Below are positions 63,940 through 64,000 of a stretch of DNA of 64,000 bases, piece by piece. Source of the DNA: Actinoplanes oblitus (GTDB lineage: Bacteria > Actinomycetota > Actinomycetes > Mycobacteriales > Micromonosporaceae). Location: positions 8,565,501 through 8,629,500 of the forward strand of contig NZ_CP126980.1 in assembly GCF_030252345.1 (NCBI RefSeq), given 5' to 3'. The first letter of the stretch is position 1; each line of letters starts with the position of its first letter. A program made the translations under genes and the position numbers. The notes under the pieces were generated by a model. It worked only from the letters and a program-made list of their open reading frames with translations, made no database searches and was not told where the DNA came from.

Positions 63940-64000
63940 CGGACGCCCTCCCAGGACGACGCGAGATGCCCGTTTAGCACGGGTATTTCGTACATGTTGG
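63940..64000. promoter_or_regulatory. upstream of the peroxidase gene, window edge
   Basis: The last 61 bases hold the GGGAGG ribosome-binding site and a small inverted repeat CCCGTTTAGCACGGG (63972-63986). The promoter is probably beyond the window. Confidence 0.4.

Overview
The window is high-GC, gene-dense chromosomal DNA from an actinobacterium, most likely of the Micromonosporaceae (Actinoplanes-like). The evidence is strong GC bias, many GTG and TTG starts, ATGA-overlapping operons, an F420-biosynthesis gene (cofC/fbiD), a HU protein with a long Lys/Ala tail, and gene order that follows a core block known from Mycobacterium (fpg-rnc-yceD-sepIVA-coaD-rsmD; recG-DAK; thiL; ddl-gpsA-fbiD-ppk-mutT1-hupB-leuDC-ndgR). 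I see no phage, insertion sequence, CRISPR array or biosynthetic cluster.

Layout. 0-6.2 kb: a leftward housekeeping operon (fpg, a membrane glycosyltransferase, rnc, plsX, rpmF, DUF177, a SepIVA-like protein, coaD, rsmD). 6.5-8.8 kb: two tandem sortase-type surface proteins, each with a terminator hairpin. 8.8-17.9 kb: DUF952, recG, a DAK/FakA-like gene, rpmB, a GNAT gene, thiL, an Lrp-like ligand domain, DUF3515, ddl, a phosphatase-like protein that has lost its catalytic Cys, and a zinc-ribbon protein. 17.9-29.2 kb: a PLP lyase, gpsA, plsC, cofC, a cold-shock-like protein, ppk, mutT1, hupB, leuD-leuC and the divergent IclR regulator ndgR. 29.2-36.2 kb: an accessory-looking segment bounded by two identical, inverted tRNA-Glu genes and by two arrays of ~62-bp hairpin repeats; it carries an ABC exporter with an Xre regulator and an FAH-family hydrolase. 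36.2-44.8 kb: arfB, an active/inactive M16 protease pair, an EEP enzyme, a RimJ-like acetyltransferase, a short editing-less ThrRS behind its own attenuator, cimA behind another attenuator, and a tyrosine phosphatase. 45-58 kb: branched-chain and serine biosynthesis (ilvE, leuB, serA, ilvC-ilvN-ilvB, ilvD) and a GGDEF-EAL protein. 58.6-63.9 kb: a 1776-residue secreted haem peroxidase with RTX and fibronectin-III domains.

How it works together. Nearly the whole isoleucine/valine/leucine pathway is here: cimA, ilvBNC, ilvD, ilvE, leuB and leuCD. At least two of these units have ribosome-mediated attenuators (a Leu/Val/Ile-coding leader before cimA and one before ilvB), and leuCD faces the regulator ndgR across overlapping promoters. 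The thrS-like gene has a third attenuator, with three consecutive Thr codons. In all three cases the leader start codon lies only 6-7 nt after a -10 box, so the leader peptides are probably translated from leaderless mRNAs.

The least explained signals are (1) the thrS-like leader plus a ThrRS carrying Gln where E. coli has the borrelidin-contacting Leu489, (2) a family of ~62-bp hairpin repeats found only between convergent genes, and (3) a TTTC(C)GGTACG motif that follows the 3' ends of seven transcription units, always in the same sense. All coordinates and motifs were read by eye; no database or folding program was used.
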